Assembly: GCA_030630935.1 (NCBI GenBank)
Contig: DAOVMD010000009.1
Coordinates: 1 to 18,869, forward strand
From: Candidatus Mcinerneyibacteriota bacterium
GTDB taxonomy: Bacteria > AUK180 > JAQVHJ01
DNA length: 18,869 bases
Direction of reading: 5' to 3'
Part shown: positions 1 through 8,635 of the stretch, in pieces
Position numbering within the stretch: the stretch's first letter is position 1
Layout of the letters: each line of letters opens with the position of its first letter
The notes under the pieces: model-generated
The model's input: the letters and a program-made list of their open reading frames with translations, nothing else
Database searches by the model: none
Told to the model about the DNA's origin: nothing
Program-made: the position numbers and the translations under genes

Positions 1-108
1 ATTTATTTCGTTACCTCCATAAATGCAACTTCGGTGATGGGCTGTTGGCTATACTTTGCCCATATCGGACTTTAACCGATAAGAAATTACAAGCTTTGCT
101 TGGCGCAC
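1..108 (-). mobile_element. Group II intron, 5' end (domain I), truncated by window edge
   Basis: Read on the minus strand from 108 downward, the sequence begins GTGCGCC, a GUGYG-type group II intron 5' boundary. It is followed by the hallmark early domain I string GGTTAAAGTCC (about 77-67) and a GATGGGCTGTTGG-type block (plus strand 37-49) that can pair with the nearby TGCCCATATC. Only about 108 nt of intron are visible. The rest of the ribozyme and any intron-encoded reverse transcriptase/maturase would lie left of base 1. The call rests on recognising the primary-sequence hallmarks, not on a full fold. No protein-coding frame is expected in this part. Confidence 0.72.
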
Positions 109-139
109 TCATCCCGTCAATCCTGTACATCCCTGTAAA
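109..139. repeat. Degenerate cctgta-type repeat forming the intron 5' exon
   Basis: Directly upstream of the intron boundary, the plus strand reads as three short imperfect units: atcccgtca, atcctgtac and atccctgtaa. This resembles the interspersed 'atcctgta' direct repeats found between genes in many bacterial genomes. The intron appears to have inserted into, or been carried with, such a repeat. A T-rich stretch (about 141-171) follows and contains no gene. No coding sequence is seen between here and the promoter at 252. Confidence 0.45.
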
Positions 140-251
140 ATTATTTTTTTTGTTTTTATCTTTTTTTTATTCTATATAATTCTTTTTACTATTTTACCAA
201 CTTTTTTGGAGATGAACCTAAATATATGTCCACATATTGTTTAAAATTCTC

Positions 252-280
252 TTGACTTTATATTTATTAATTGTTATAAT
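252..280 (+). promoter_or_regulatory. Sigma70-type promoter for the glyA operon
   Basis: A TTGACT -35 box (252-257) and a perfect TATAAT -10 box (275-280) are separated by exactly 17 nt. Transcription would start near 287, giving a leader of about 30 nt before the glyA ATG at 319. The leader carries the ribosome binding site AAGGAGG (308-314). No operator or riboswitch fold is visible in so short a leader. Confidence 0.85.
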
Positions 281-318
281 ACTTCTTAATTTGTTATTAT
301 AAATATAAAGGAGGAATT

Positions 319-1590
319 ATGTCAAATTTCGATTCACCTTTAAAAAAATCTGACCCTGATATTTACAAATCCCTTCAGATGGAGACTCAGCGTCAGGCAT
401 ATACACTTGAACTGATTGCATCCGAGAACTTTGTATCTGAAGCAGTATTGGAAGCGATGGGTAGTGTTATGACAAATAAATATGCCGAAGGCTACCCTGG
501 AAAACGTTATTATGGTGGTTGTCATAATGTAGATATAGCCGAGGACCTGGCACGTGAGAGAGCGAAGGAGCTTTTTGGTTGTGAGCATGTAAATGTCCAA
601 CCTCATTCAGGTTCCCAGGCGAACATGGCGGTATATTTCACATTATTAGAACCGCGAGATACCTTTATGGGCCTGAGTTTATCACACGGTGGTCATTTGA
701 CCCATGGTCATCCCATTTCATTTTCAGGAATGTTCTATAAAGTAGAGCATTATACTGTTAGTCAGCAGACAGAACAGATTAATTATGATGATTTATTAAA
801 GCAGGCAAAAGAAGTACAGCCAAAATTAATAATGGCTGGCGCATCTGCGTATCCCCGATATTTAGATTTTAAGAAATTCCGTGAAATTTGTGATGAAGTT
901 GGAGCTTACCTTGTTGTTGACATTGCACATATTGCAGGATTAATTGCAGCCGGTGAGCACCCGTCACCTGTTCCGTTTGCGGATGTTGTTACGACTACTA
1001 CTCATAAAACCTTACGCGGACCAAGGGGTGGAATGATCATGTCCAAGGAACAATTTGCAAAAGGACTTGATAGAGTTACGTTCCCTGGAATCCAAGGCGG
1101 ACCGCTCATGCATGTAATTGCAGCAAAAGCAGTTTGTTTCAAAGAAGCAATGACTGATGAGTTCAAGAATTACCAAAAGCAGATCAGGAAAAATGCCCAG
1201 GTCCTTGCAAAGTCTCTTGAGGAGCAGGGATTCAGGTTGGTTGCCGGTGGAACTGATACACATCTAATCCTTATTGATATGACTCCTAAAGGGATATCAG
1301 GGAAAAAAGCCGAGAAAGCCCTTGAGAAGGCAGGTATCACAACCAATAAAAACACAATTCCATTTGATACAAGGAAACCATTTGTCACGAGCGGCATTAG
1401 AATTGGAACACCTGCAATTACCACAAGGGGAATGAAGGAAGAAGAGATGAAAGTAATTGCCGGTTTTATTTCAAAAGCAATTGATAACTATAAAGAAGGT
1501 GAAAAATTAGATATTATCAAGAAAGAAGTAAAAGAATTTTGTAAAAAATTCCCGTTATATACTAATAGATTGGACCCGGATTTTAATTAA
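319..1590 (+). CDS. glyA: Serine hydroxymethyltransferase
   Basis: This cytosolic PLP enzyme interconverts serine and glycine, loading a one-carbon unit onto tetrahydrofolate. The 423-aa length is normal for bacterial GlyA. Family motifs are present: LIASENF near residue 32, [15 protein letters not shown] (53-67), QPHSGSQAN (94-102), [10 protein letters not shown] (199-208) containing the PLP-contacting Asp201 and His204, and [14 protein letters not shown] (225-238), in which Lys230 should carry the PLP Schiff base. The ATG at 319 is fixed by a strong AAGGAGG four bases upstream. It is the first gene after the promoter. Its stop codon overlaps the acpS start by one base (TAATG), which implies translational coupling. 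Nothing unusual is seen in the protein. Confidence 0.97.
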   Translation: MSNFDSPLKKSDPDIYKSLQMETQRQAYTLELIASENFVSEAVLEAMGSVMTNKYAEGYPGKRYYGGCHNVDIAEDLARERAKELFGCEHVNVQPHSGSQANMAVYFTLLEPRDTFMGLSLSHGGHLTHGHPISFSGMFYKVEHYTVSQQTEQINYDDLLKQAKEVQPKLIMAGASAYPRYLDFKKFREICDEVGAYLVVDIAHIAGLIAAGEHPSPVPFADVVTTTTHKTLRGPRGGMIMSKEQFAKGLDRVTFPGIQGGPLMHVIAAKAVCFKEAMTDEFKNYQKQIRKNAQVLAKSLEEQGFRLVAGGTDTHLILIDMTPKGISGKKAEKALEKAGITTNKNTIPFDTRKPFVTSGIRIGTPAITTRGMKEEEMKVIAGFISKAIDNYKEGEKLDIIKKEVKEFCKKFPLYTNRLDPDFN

Positions 1591-1970
1591 TGGAAATAAT
1601 TGGTATTGGCACAGATATTATAGAGATTAGCAGGATTCAACACTTATTGTTGAATTTTAAAGATAGATTTGTCAATAAAATTTTTCTCCAATCTGAAGAA
1701 GAGTACTGTACTAAAAAGAGATATCCTGAAATTCATTTTGCAGGGAAGTTTGCCGGAAAAGAAGCTGTCATAAAATCTCTTGACAGTTTATTATCTCGAA
1801 TTTCATTTAAAGATATTGAGATCAAGAATAACCCGAATGGAAAACCCGAAGTGTTCCTGACAGATATTTTAGTTCAGACAAATAAACAACTGCAGGATAT
1901 TAATTTTGAAATTAGCATCTCGCATTCTCAGTCAATTGCCAATGCATTTGTGATTTGTTTTAGGAGTTGA
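1590..1970 (+). CDS. acpS: Holo-[acyl-carrier-protein] synthase
   Basis: AcpS transfers 4'-phosphopantetheine from coenzyme A to a serine of acyl carrier protein, activating fatty acid synthesis. At 126 aa it has the usual size. Visible motifs are GIGTDIIEI at the N-terminus with the metal-binding Asp9, FAGKFAGKEAVIK (50-62) with Glu58, a NPNGKPEV segment (81-88) and ISISHSQSIANA (108-119), which matches the conserved ISHS region. The start overlaps the glyA stop by one base. The next gene begins six bases after its stop. Operon membership with glyA does not change the assignment. Confidence 0.93.
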   Translation: MEIIGIGTDIIEISRIQHLLLNFKDRFVNKIFLQSEEEYCTKKRYPEIHFAGKFAGKEAVIKSLDSLLSRISFKDIEIKNNPNGKPEVFLTDILVQTNKQLQDINFEISISHSQSIANAFVICFRS

Positions 1971-1976
1971 GAAGAT

Positions 1977-2336
1977 ATGAAAAAATACTTATTTCTAATT
2001 TTAATTTTGTCTTTCCTTTTTACACTAAACAGCTGTACTAATTCGAATAAATATATAAAGGAAACGACTAATTTTGGGATTAAATCTGCAAAGAAAGGAT
2101 ATTGGAAAGAAGCAAAGTTCAGATGGGAGAAGCTTGTTAAAGAGGATCCTGATGACTTTATTGCATTAAATAACCTTGCAGTCTGCTATGAAGTTGAAGA
2201 AGATTTTGAGACCGCAAAGGAATTTTATTCCCGAGCTCTGGAGCTGCAGCCGAAAAATAAATATATCAAGATCAACCTGGAGAAGGTTGAAGCTCTGCTC
2301 TTTGCAAAAGAACAAGATAAAAAACAAACTGAATGA
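1977..2336 (+). CDS. Small TPR-containing lipoprotein
   Basis: This 119-aa protein has a basic, hydrophobic signal sequence ending in TLNSC, which places the lipidated cysteine at residue 20 (signal peptidase II type). The remainder forms about two tetratricopeptide repeats: a helix pair with GYWKEAKFRWEKLVKEDPDD (42-61) and a second with ALNNLAVCYEVEEDFETAKEFYSRALELQPKN (63-94). TPRs act as protein-protein docking surfaces, so a periplasmic scaffold or partner role is inferred. Its neighbours are a second lipoprotein, which overlaps it by an ATGA junction, and then the large barrel protease, suggesting one envelope module. There is no close named homologue that I can recognise. An AGGAG-like site lies about 10 bases before the ATG. 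Confidence 0.8.
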   Translation: MKKYLFLILILSFLFTLNSCTNSNKYIKETTNFGIKSAKKGYWKEAKFRWEKLVKEDPDDFIALNNLAVCYEVEEDFETAKEFYSRALELQPKNKYIKINLEKVEALLFAKEQDKKQTE

Positions 2337-3061
2337 TTATGAAAAAAAGAATAACACTATTGATATTAGTCTTAAGTTTTCTGATTTTTTATTCAGGTTC
2401 ATGTATTCATACTGAATTAGTTTATATCACAATTACAGATGACCCAAAAATTAAGTTAGACCCAGATGCAACTATTGTAGTTCATAATTTCTGGTTAAAT
2501 GCAAAGGATGACCCTACTCTCACATTCAGACCTGAGAAAGAGATTTCGCAGAAATTCCGGGATGTGCTTGAGCAGGAAGAAACTTTAAAAGTTCTTCCAA
2601 GGAAATCCTATAAACGGCTTAATAAACTTTTTCTTACTGCGGTGGAAGAGAAATCTCTTTCAATCTTGTCGTACATAGAAAAGCAGGACCTTAGTTGGGT
2701 CGAAGTTACAAAAGATGAACCTTGCGATTATTTATTACTTGGTGAGACTGCATTTGAGGTCGTAGACGGTTCAGGTTATGAATACAGACGAATCTATGAC
2801 CCTTTCTCAAGGACATATAAATATAAAGAAGTCTTTGTGAAACAAAAAATCTTTAATATTAAAGTTACAATTATTCTAATTGATGTTAAAAAGAACAAAA
2901 TGATTTATGAAGATATTTATAATGATTCCAGGATTGAAGCAGGAGATGTGGAATCAAATCTTACTCAATTTCTTTGGTTAAGCGAATTTTCAGTTGAAAG
3001 ATTCATCAGTTCATTTACTCCTGAAATTGAAAAGCAATATAGATACTTATTAGGTAGGTAG
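2333..3061 (+). CDS. Predicted lipoprotein, possibly CsgG/LpoB-like fold
   Basis: The protein has 242 aa, with a lysine/arginine-rich start, a hydrophobic core and an SGSC box that would lipidate Cys24. The box is not ideal at position -3. The mature part alternates strands and helices. Its middle, YLLLGETAFEVVDG (about 134-147) followed later by IKVTIILIDVKKNKMIYED, resembles the pattern of CsgG/LpoB/TolB-N-like periplasmic lipoproteins, where a 'what is the activity of this factor' strand precedes 'liDv.t.k'. This is a fold-level impression, not a firm assignment. The start could be the ATG at 2333, giving an ATGA overlap with the upstream stop, or the ATG at 2339. The next gene starts two bases after the stop, so it is probably co-translated with the barrel protease. 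Confidence 0.7.
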   Translation: MIMKKRITLLILVLSFLIFYSGSCIHTELVYITITDDPKIKLDPDATIVVHNFWLNAKDDPTLTFRPEKEISQKFRDVLEQEETLKVLPRKSYKRLNKLFLTAVEEKSLSILSYIEKQDLSWVEVTKDEPCDYLLLGETAFEVVDGSGYEYRRIYDPFSRTYKYKEVFVKQKIFNIKVTIILIDVKKNKMIYEDIYNDSRIEAGDVESNLTQFLWLSEFSVERFISSFTPEIEKQYRYLLGR

Positions 3062-3063
3062 CA

Positions 3064-5844
3064 ATGAAAAAGTTAATAATTTCTCTTACAGTTTTTTTAT
3101 TAATCACAACCTCAGTCCTTGGGTTCGGCAAGAATAAAGTCAGGTACGACCGATTTGATTGGAAGGTAAAAGAGACCAAGCATTTTGATATTTATTATTA
3201 CCCTGAATTTGAACATCGAATTAAACGGATTGCGAGTGTTTTTGAAAGTAGTTATGATTATCTTTCAAAGCGTTATGATTTTAAACTTTCATTTCGCCCT
3301 CCAATTATACTCTATAAGAATCACAGACATTTTGAACAGACTAATATTATGCCAGGGTTTATTCCGGGGAATGTCGGCGGGTTTGCGGAAATAATTAAGA
3401 AGCGATTAGTCATTCCCATAAATGGTTCAAGGTATAATTTGGAAACACTGATTGTACATGAATTAAATCACCTTTTTCAATTTGATTATTTCTACCAGAA
3501 TAAAATCCAATTGATCGGAGCAGTTCCTATGTATATTATGGAAGGATTCTCCCTAAGCTATTCATTCGATTGGGATATGGAAGGAAGAATGGTGTTAAGG
3601 GATGCATTTCTTAATAATACTTTCTACGACCTGCAAAGGATGAGAAATTTTTATGTTAACCCGAACGTTTACTTATGCTATAAGGAATCGCAAGCTTTTG
3701 TTGACTTCTTAATTGAAGAGTTTGGTGAAGAAAAGGTTAAGTTATTTCTACGAAACATAAGACGGAATCCAAAGATAAACTTCGACAGAACATTAAAGAT
3801 TTCTTTTGGTTATAACGAAAAGGAATTATCTAATCTCTGGGTCAATAAGATGAAGAAGAAATTCTGGCCCATGATTAAAGAGAAGGAGGTCCCGGAGATT
3901 GCTTATGGCAGACCAATCGGGTTCCATAGTGAGTATTATGTATCTTTCAAACCCGTTTACTTCCCGTCAGGGGATTTCTTTGCATTCATGACCTCAAAGA
4001 ACCAACAACTCGATATCTATATTCAGGGGGCTGATAATAAGGAAACGATTAAAAGATTAACTGAACAGGATACGCTTTTATACGAATACATTATTACAGA
4101 CGGCAATGCAATTTCCGTCTCACCCGATGGCGATTTAATTGCGTTATTTGTCAGAGATAACGAAGCGGATAAATTACTTATTATAAATGTTGTATCGGGA
4201 GAGAAAAGGAAGATTAAGTTTCGAGGTTATGAAGCACTCTCTTCTCCGTCCTGGGGTTCCGATTCAAAAACAATTGCGTTCATTGCCGATAAAACCGGGC
4301 AGTCAGATGTCTGGACATTTAATATTGAAACAGAGATATTTGAGAAGTGGACAAAGGATGTTGCCCAGGATTACACTCCCCGATTAACAGAAGACATGAA
4401 GAAAATATATTACGTATCTGAAATCATGGGAGTCAGAAAAATCTTTTCAATTGAGAAGGGAAAACCCAATTCAAAGAAGCCGGTTACATTTGGTTCATGG
4501 GACGATATCCAGCCTTTCCTTTCACAAGACCAAAAAAAGATAATTTATATCTCCGGGAAAGTTGATGAGATCCCGAATATTTTTGAATTGGATCTTGAGA
4601 CAAATGAAATTGTACAATTAACCAATACTCTCGGCGGGATATTTGATGTCTCCCTTTCACCTGATAATAAACAAGTAATCTTTTCCTGTTATTATAATGG
4701 ACGCTTTAATATTTACCAGATGGAAAGAGAGAATCTCCCTGAATTAAGTAAGTTCAAGAATGACGGTACAACCAAGATTAAAGAGTTCAAATATCTCACA
4801 AAAAAACACGCAAAACTATCAAAACCGAAAAAAGTAAAGTTTAGGTTAGAACCGTCTTATGTCTCTTCAAGCCTGGCATTCTCAACAACAGGAGAGCTGA
4901 AAAATTATACCGAGATTGGATTAAGCGATATTATGGAAGATCATATGTTCATATTATCCATCAACTCAATTCATCAATTCTCTGATTCATATCTTGTTTA
5001 TATTTTTAAGAAATACCGAACGACATTTGGCGCAAGCGTATTCAATTATGGAAATTATTATTTCTTCCCTTCACTTAATGAAGTGGGAGCACATCGAAAT
5101 TATGGGCTAAGTTTATTCGTGAGCTATCCTTTAAATAAATATAATCGAATTGAGTTATACTCTACTTACGCTCAGCTTTATTGGGATGATGTTTTCAGAA
5201 CCTATTTCGGTTTTCAAAAATTTGAACATGAATTATCTCTTAGTCTCAGGTTTGTTAGAGATTCTGCAAGGTGGGCACAGTTTGAACCAATATCAGGCTC
5301 GAGATATGCACTCGGAGTAAAACAATACTTGACCCCGAAGGAATCATTTAAAATGTTAACCGAGTATCATGTTGATTTCAGAAAGTATTTCAGGCTTTCA
5401 AGGAGATCATCATACGCATTGAGAGTATACGGTAGCTGGTCAACCGGACCGGATAAATACCTGTACTTCTTTGGCGGTGGGAACTACTTGAGAGGTTTTA
5501 GATTTAATGAGTTCTACGGTACCCGAATGTTTGTTCTGAATAATGAATTCCGAATCCCGTTCATTGATATTATAAGAATTTTTGGGTTCCTGGATTTATA
5601 CTATATTCGCGGCGTGCTATACTGGGATATTGCAAGCGCCTGGTCAGATGATACAAATTGGCAGCCTATGAAAAAGGACGAGAACGGAAATTGGAGGTTT
5701 GAAGATATTCATAGTTCAGTAGGTTTCGGGTTAAGATTGAGAGGTGGATATTTTGATTTGAATTTCTACTTCTCCAAGAAAATGGATTTCTATACAATTT
5801 ACCCGAATACAATTTACCAGTTTTATATCGGTTCAAATTTTTAA
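3064..5844 (+). CDS. Gluzincin metalloprotease / TolB-like propeller / Omp85-like barrel fusion
   Basis: This 926-aa exported protein has three parts. After a signal peptide (1-20), residues 25-280 resemble the MA-like gluzincin peptidases: zinc motif HELNH (132-136), a downstream MEGFSLSYS with likely third ligand Glu160, and a YKESQAFVDFLIEEFGEE helix. Residues about 285-580 hold repeated PD40/WD40-like blades such as SPDGDLIALF, GSDSKTIAFI and SPDNKQVIFS, as in the TolB beta-propeller. From about 610 to the end is an outer-membrane barrel like the bacterial surface antigen/Omp85 family: an FEPISGSRY segment near 738, a YLRGFRFNEFYGTRMF segment near 807 that corresponds to the Omp85 LRGY region, and a terminal phenylalanine typical of a barrel beta-signal. 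Both zinc ligands are intact, so proteolytic activity is plausible. Substrate is unknown. No POTRA repeats are seen. It sits directly after two lipoproteins. Confidence 0.85.
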   Translation: MKKLIISLTVFLLITTSVLGFGKNKVRYDRFDWKVKETKHFDIYYYPEFEHRIKRIASVFESSYDYLSKRYDFKLSFRPPIILYKNHRHFEQTNIMPGFIPGNVGGFAEIIKKRLVIPINGSRYNLETLIVHELNHLFQFDYFYQNKIQLIGAVPMYIMEGFSLSYSFDWDMEGRMVLRDAFLNNTFYDLQRMRNFYVNPNVYLCYKESQAFVDFLIEEFGEEKVKLFLRNIRRNPKINFDRTLKISFGYNEKELSNLWVNKMKKKFWPMIKEKEVPEIAYGRPIGFHSEYYVSFKPVYFPSGDFFAFMTSKNQQLDIYIQGADNKETIKRLTEQDTLLYEYIITDGNAISVSPDGDLIALFVRDNEADKLLIINVVSGEKRKIKFRGYEALSSPSWGSDSKTIAFIADKTGQSDVWTFNIETEIFEKWTKDVAQDYTPRLTEDMKKIYYVSEIMGVRKIFSIEKGKPNSKKPVTFGSWDDIQPFLSQDQKKIIYISGKVDEIPNIFELDLETNEIVQLTNTLGGIFDVSLSPDNKQVIFSCYYNGRFNIYQMERENLPELSKFKNDGTTKIKEFKYLTKKHAKLSKPKKVKFRLEPSYVSSSLAFSTTGELKNYTEIGLSDIMEDHMFILSINSIHQFSDSYLVYIFKKYRTTFGASVFNYGNYYFFPSLNEVGAHRNYGLSLFVSYPLNKYNRIELYSTYAQLYWDDVFRTYFGFQKFEHELSLSLRFVRDSARWAQFEPISGSRYALGVKQYLTPKESFKMLTEYHVDFRKYFRLSRRSSYALRVYGSWSTGPDKYLYFFGGGNYLRGFRFNEFYGTRMFVLNNEFRIPFIDIIRIFGFLDLYYIRGVLYWDIASAWSDDTNWQPMKKDENGNWRFEDIHSSVGFGLRLRGGYFDLNFYFSKKMDFYTIYPNTIYQFYIGSNF

Positions 5845-5855
5845 AGGATGGAGAT

Positions 5856-6134
5856 ATGGAAAAGAAAGAATATGTAATTACATTCATGGGTACAGGTGAT
5901 AATTCTACATTTTTAAATATTAACCGCTTAATAAAAAATGAAGGATTTGAAATTCTTACCAGTGAATATAAAGTATCACAAGATTCCATTGCAGGATATT
6001 TTCTTGTACCCGGGAATCCTAATGATAATTCAAAGACCATTGAAGACAGATTAAAAAAGATCATTCCTCAATTTGAGAATGTGAAATTTATTATTCAGAA
6101 TGCTAAGTTATTTGAATATGTTTATTCAATCTAA
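5856..6134 (+). CDS. ACT-like small protein (UPF0237-like)
   Basis: The 92-aa protein is predicted to form one ACT-type beta-alpha-beta unit. YVITFMGTGDNSTFLNINRL at the start resembles the ACT opening strand and loop of UPF0237 and SerB N-domains, where the usual loop is GkDrpGI, and a GYFLVPG strand follows near residues 47-53. The characteristic aspartate-glycine loop is altered, so ligand binding cannot be assumed. Support comes mainly from context: in many genomes a UPF0237 ACT protein lies just before a UPF0210 gene, as it does here with a 17-nt gap. ACT domains usually sense small ligands, often amino acids. A good ribosome binding site (AAGGATGGAG) precedes the ATG. Confidence 0.6.
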   Translation: MEKKEYVITFMGTGDNSTFLNINRLIKNEGFEILTSEYKVSQDSIAGYFLVPGNPNDNSKTIEDRLKKIIPQFENVKFIIQNAKLFEYVYSI

Positions 6135-6151
6135 ACCATGAGAGAATAGAA

Positions 6152-7516
6152 ATGTCATTTAAATTAAAAGATATTTTAGAAACGTTTTACATGTTTAAAC
6201 TTGAAAATGTTGATATAAGAACTACTACCCTCGGGATTAACCTGAAAGATTGCGCCGATTCGGATATAAATAAAATGGCCGATAAAATTTTTAATAAAAT
6301 TAAGTTATATGCGGGTAATCTTTGCAGAGTCGTTGATGAAGTCTCGGAAGAGTACAAAATACCCATTGCACATAAAAGGGTTTCAATAACCCCAGTTGCA
6401 AATATTATAGCGAATTGCAGTTTGAATAATGTAGTTAAGATTGCAGAAGCACTTGATGCAGCAGCTGAAGAGTGTAACCTTGATTATATCGGTGGATTCT
6501 CTGCGTACTGCCAGAAAGGAATTTCTTGTGGTGAGAAGATCCTGATTGATTCGATACCTGAAGCTTTATCCACGACAAAAAGAGTTTGTGGTTCGGTAAA
6601 TGTTGCCAGCACCAAAGCCGGGATAAATATCTCTGCAATTTACAGGATGGCAGAAGTTATTAAAGACCTGGCATTCAGGACTGCAGACCAGGATGGAATA
6701 GGTGCGGCAAAGCTGGTCATATTTGCAAATGCCCCGGAAGATAATCCCTTTATGGCAGGAGCATTCCATGGGGTCAGTGAACCTGAAACAACTATAAATG
6801 TCGGAATAAGCGGGCCTGGGTTTGTCAGAGCTGCAATTGAAAACTGCGGACCTGATGCAGATTTATTGGAAATATTCAATACCATTAAAATTGCTTCATA
6901 TAAAATCACCAGGATAGGGCAACTGGTTCTCGAAGAAGTTTCACGGAGAATGAACGTGGTAGAAGGAATAATTGACCTTTCCTTAGCCCCTACCCCTGCA
7001 AAGGGAGATAGCATTGCTGATATAATTAAAGCGATCGGAGTTGAAGATGTCGGAGCGCACGGGTCAACTTTTGCACTTGCTCTCTTAAATGATGCAGTTA
7101 AAAAAGGCGGAGCATTCGCATCAACATTTTGCGGCGGATTAAGCGGAGCTTTCGTACCCGTACTTGAAGATACCGGCTTGGGTAATGCGGTTCAGTCCGG
7201 AGCTCTGACACTAAGTAAACTGGAAGCAATGACTTCTGTATGTTCAATTGGACTCGATATGATAGCTGTGCCGGGAGATATTTCAATTGAAAAAATTGCA
7301 GGAATTTTAGCTGATGAGAGTGCAATCGGGGTTATTAACAGAAAAACTACTTCTGTCAGAATGATTCCGGTTCCTAATAAAAAAGCGGGGGATACAGTTC
7401 ATTTTGGCGGGCTGCTCGGTGGCGGACCAATCATGGAAATCAGTAAATTTAAAACCGGAAAAATCTTTCAAAAAGGCGGAAGAATCCCTGCACCATTAAA
7501 TAGTCTTACTAATTAA
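6152..7516 (+). CDS. UPF0210 (PFL-like, DUF711) family protein
   Basis: This 454-aa cytosolic protein matches the UPF0210 family, often annotated as 'PFL family protein' because its fold is related to glycyl-radical enzymes. Recognised landmarks are IRTTTLGINL near residue 22, GGFSAYCQKG (about 114-123), the VCGSVNVASTKAGIN segment, PFMAGAFHGVSEPE (about 199-212), SLAPTPAKGDSIADII (about 276-291), FCGGLSGAFVPV (about 328-339) and a glycine-rich C-terminus with HFGGLLGGGPIMEI. The biochemical function of this family is not established, so no reaction is given. Pairing with an ACT-like protein suggests ligand-regulated activity. Only a weak GAGAGA site precedes the ATG. Confidence 0.88.
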   Translation: MSFKLKDILETFYMFKLENVDIRTTTLGINLKDCADSDINKMADKIFNKIKLYAGNLCRVVDEVSEEYKIPIAHKRVSITPVANIIANCSLNNVVKIAEALDAAAEECNLDYIGGFSAYCQKGISCGEKILIDSIPEALSTTKRVCGSVNVASTKAGINISAIYRMAEVIKDLAFRTADQDGIGAAKLVIFANAPEDNPFMAGAFHGVSEPETTINVGISGPGFVRAAIENCGPDADLLEIFNTIKIASYKITRIGQLVLEEVSRRMNVVEGIIDLSLAPTPAKGDSIADIIKAIGVEDVGAHGSTFALALLNDAVKKGGAFASTFCGGLSGAFVPVLEDTGLGNAVQSGALTLSKLEAMTSVCSIGLDMIAVPGDISIEKIAGILADESAIGVINRKTTSVRMIPVPNKKAGDTVHFGGLLGGGPIMEISKFKTGKIFQKGGRIPAPLNSLTN

Positions 7517-7519
7517 AAA

Positions 7520-8635
7520 ATGAAAATTCTTCAAAAATACATAATTACTGATTTATTTGCACCATCCCTTTTCGGAATATCATTATTTACCTTTATGATG
7601 TTGTTAAGTAAACTTAGAGATTTCATTGAATTAATTATTAACAAAGGTGTTCCGGCGGAAAAAGTTCTTTTCCTATTAATCTTGATCTTACCTGCAATTC
7701 TTGCAATTACAATCCCAATGGGTTTCTTATTAGGGATTTTAATGACTTACGGGAGATTTGCTGAAGATAACGAGATCACCGCAATGAAAGCTTCCGGAAT
7801 AAGTGTTTTAAAAATGTTAACTCCGATTATCGCAGTAGCTCTCGTGTTAAGTGCTTTCATGGTGTATTTTAATGATACTATCCTACCAAAATCAAATTAC
7901 CTTTATGCAAAAAATCTATTTGATATAATATCTAATAGAGCTCATATTGTAATTAAAGAAAAAACATTTATCGAAACTTTCGACGGAATTACTCTGTATT
8001 GTGATTATGTCGAACCAAAAACAAATATAATGAAAAAAGTAAAAATAAATATCCGCGAAAAAAATAGAAGGGAACCAATCTTTATTTTTGCTGATTCTGG
8101 ACTACTCGTTTCAAATGAAGATGAAATGGAATTAATTTTATATCTCTATAACGGGTCTATTCATTTCTTCAGCACTAGTGATGTTCGATATGATGCTGGA
8201 ACATATTATTTTGGGACGTTTGAAAAATTAGAAAAAAGTATCGATATGAATAAAGGTCTGGAAAAGGCGCGGAACTTTAAGAAAGGACCGCGTATGCTTA
8301 CTTCGGGAGAATTAAAACAACGAATTGAAAAAGAAAAATTTGAACCTCTCAGAAGAAATTTATTAATTGAACTGAATAAAAAATTCTCTATTCCGATCGC
8401 CTGCTTAATCTTTGCTCTATTAGGTGCACCTCTTGGAATTTTACTCAAGCACGGTAGTAAACCTGTAGCGATTGCAGTTAGTATTGGAATCATATTTCTA
8501 TATTACATCATTTTATATTTAGGAAATAGCTTAGGTTTGACGGGAAAGATATCGCCATTCCTTGCAATGTGGCTCCCTAATATTGTTATGGGGATTGTTG
8601 CATTTTTTTTATTTAGAAAAGCAATAAAAACATGA
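7520..8635 (+). CDS. LptF/LptG (YjgP/YjgQ) family permease
   Basis: This 371-aa inner-membrane protein has the LptF/LptG layout: three N-terminal membrane segments (about 8-35, 50-80, 97-120), a long periplasmic region rich in beta strands (about 120-270), and three C-terminal segments (about 290-308, 312-330, 340-367). Family hallmarks include ILAITIPMGFLLGILMTYGRF near 60-80, an EITAMKASGIS coupling-helix segment (about 85-95) and FALLGAPLGI near 298. LptF and LptG together form the membrane part of the lipopolysaccharide exporter with LptB. Only one such gene is present, so its partner must be elsewhere or it may work as a homodimer. The sequence alone does not decide between F and G. Its stop overlaps the next gene by ATGA. 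Confidence 0.88.
   Translation: MKILQKYIITDLFAPSLFGISLFTFMMLLSKLRDFIELIINKGVPAEKVLFLLILILPAILAITIPMGFLLGILMTYGRFAEDNEITAMKASGISVLKMLTPIIAVALVLSAFMVYFNDTILPKSNYLYAKNLFDIISNRAHIVIKEKTFIETFDGITLYCDYVEPKTNIMKKVKINIREKNRREPIFIFADSGLLVSNEDEMELILYLYNGSIHFFSTSDVRYDAGTYYFGTFEKLEKSIDMNKGLEKARNFKKGPRMLTSGELKQRIEKEKFEPLRRNLLIELNKKFSIPIACLIFALLGAPLGILLKHGSKPVAIAVSIGIIFLYYIILYLGNSLGLTGKISPFLAMWLPNIVMGIVAFFLFRKAIKT

Noticed and set aside
141-171. T-rich stretch as a terminator
   Set aside because: No GC-rich stem precedes it on either strand.
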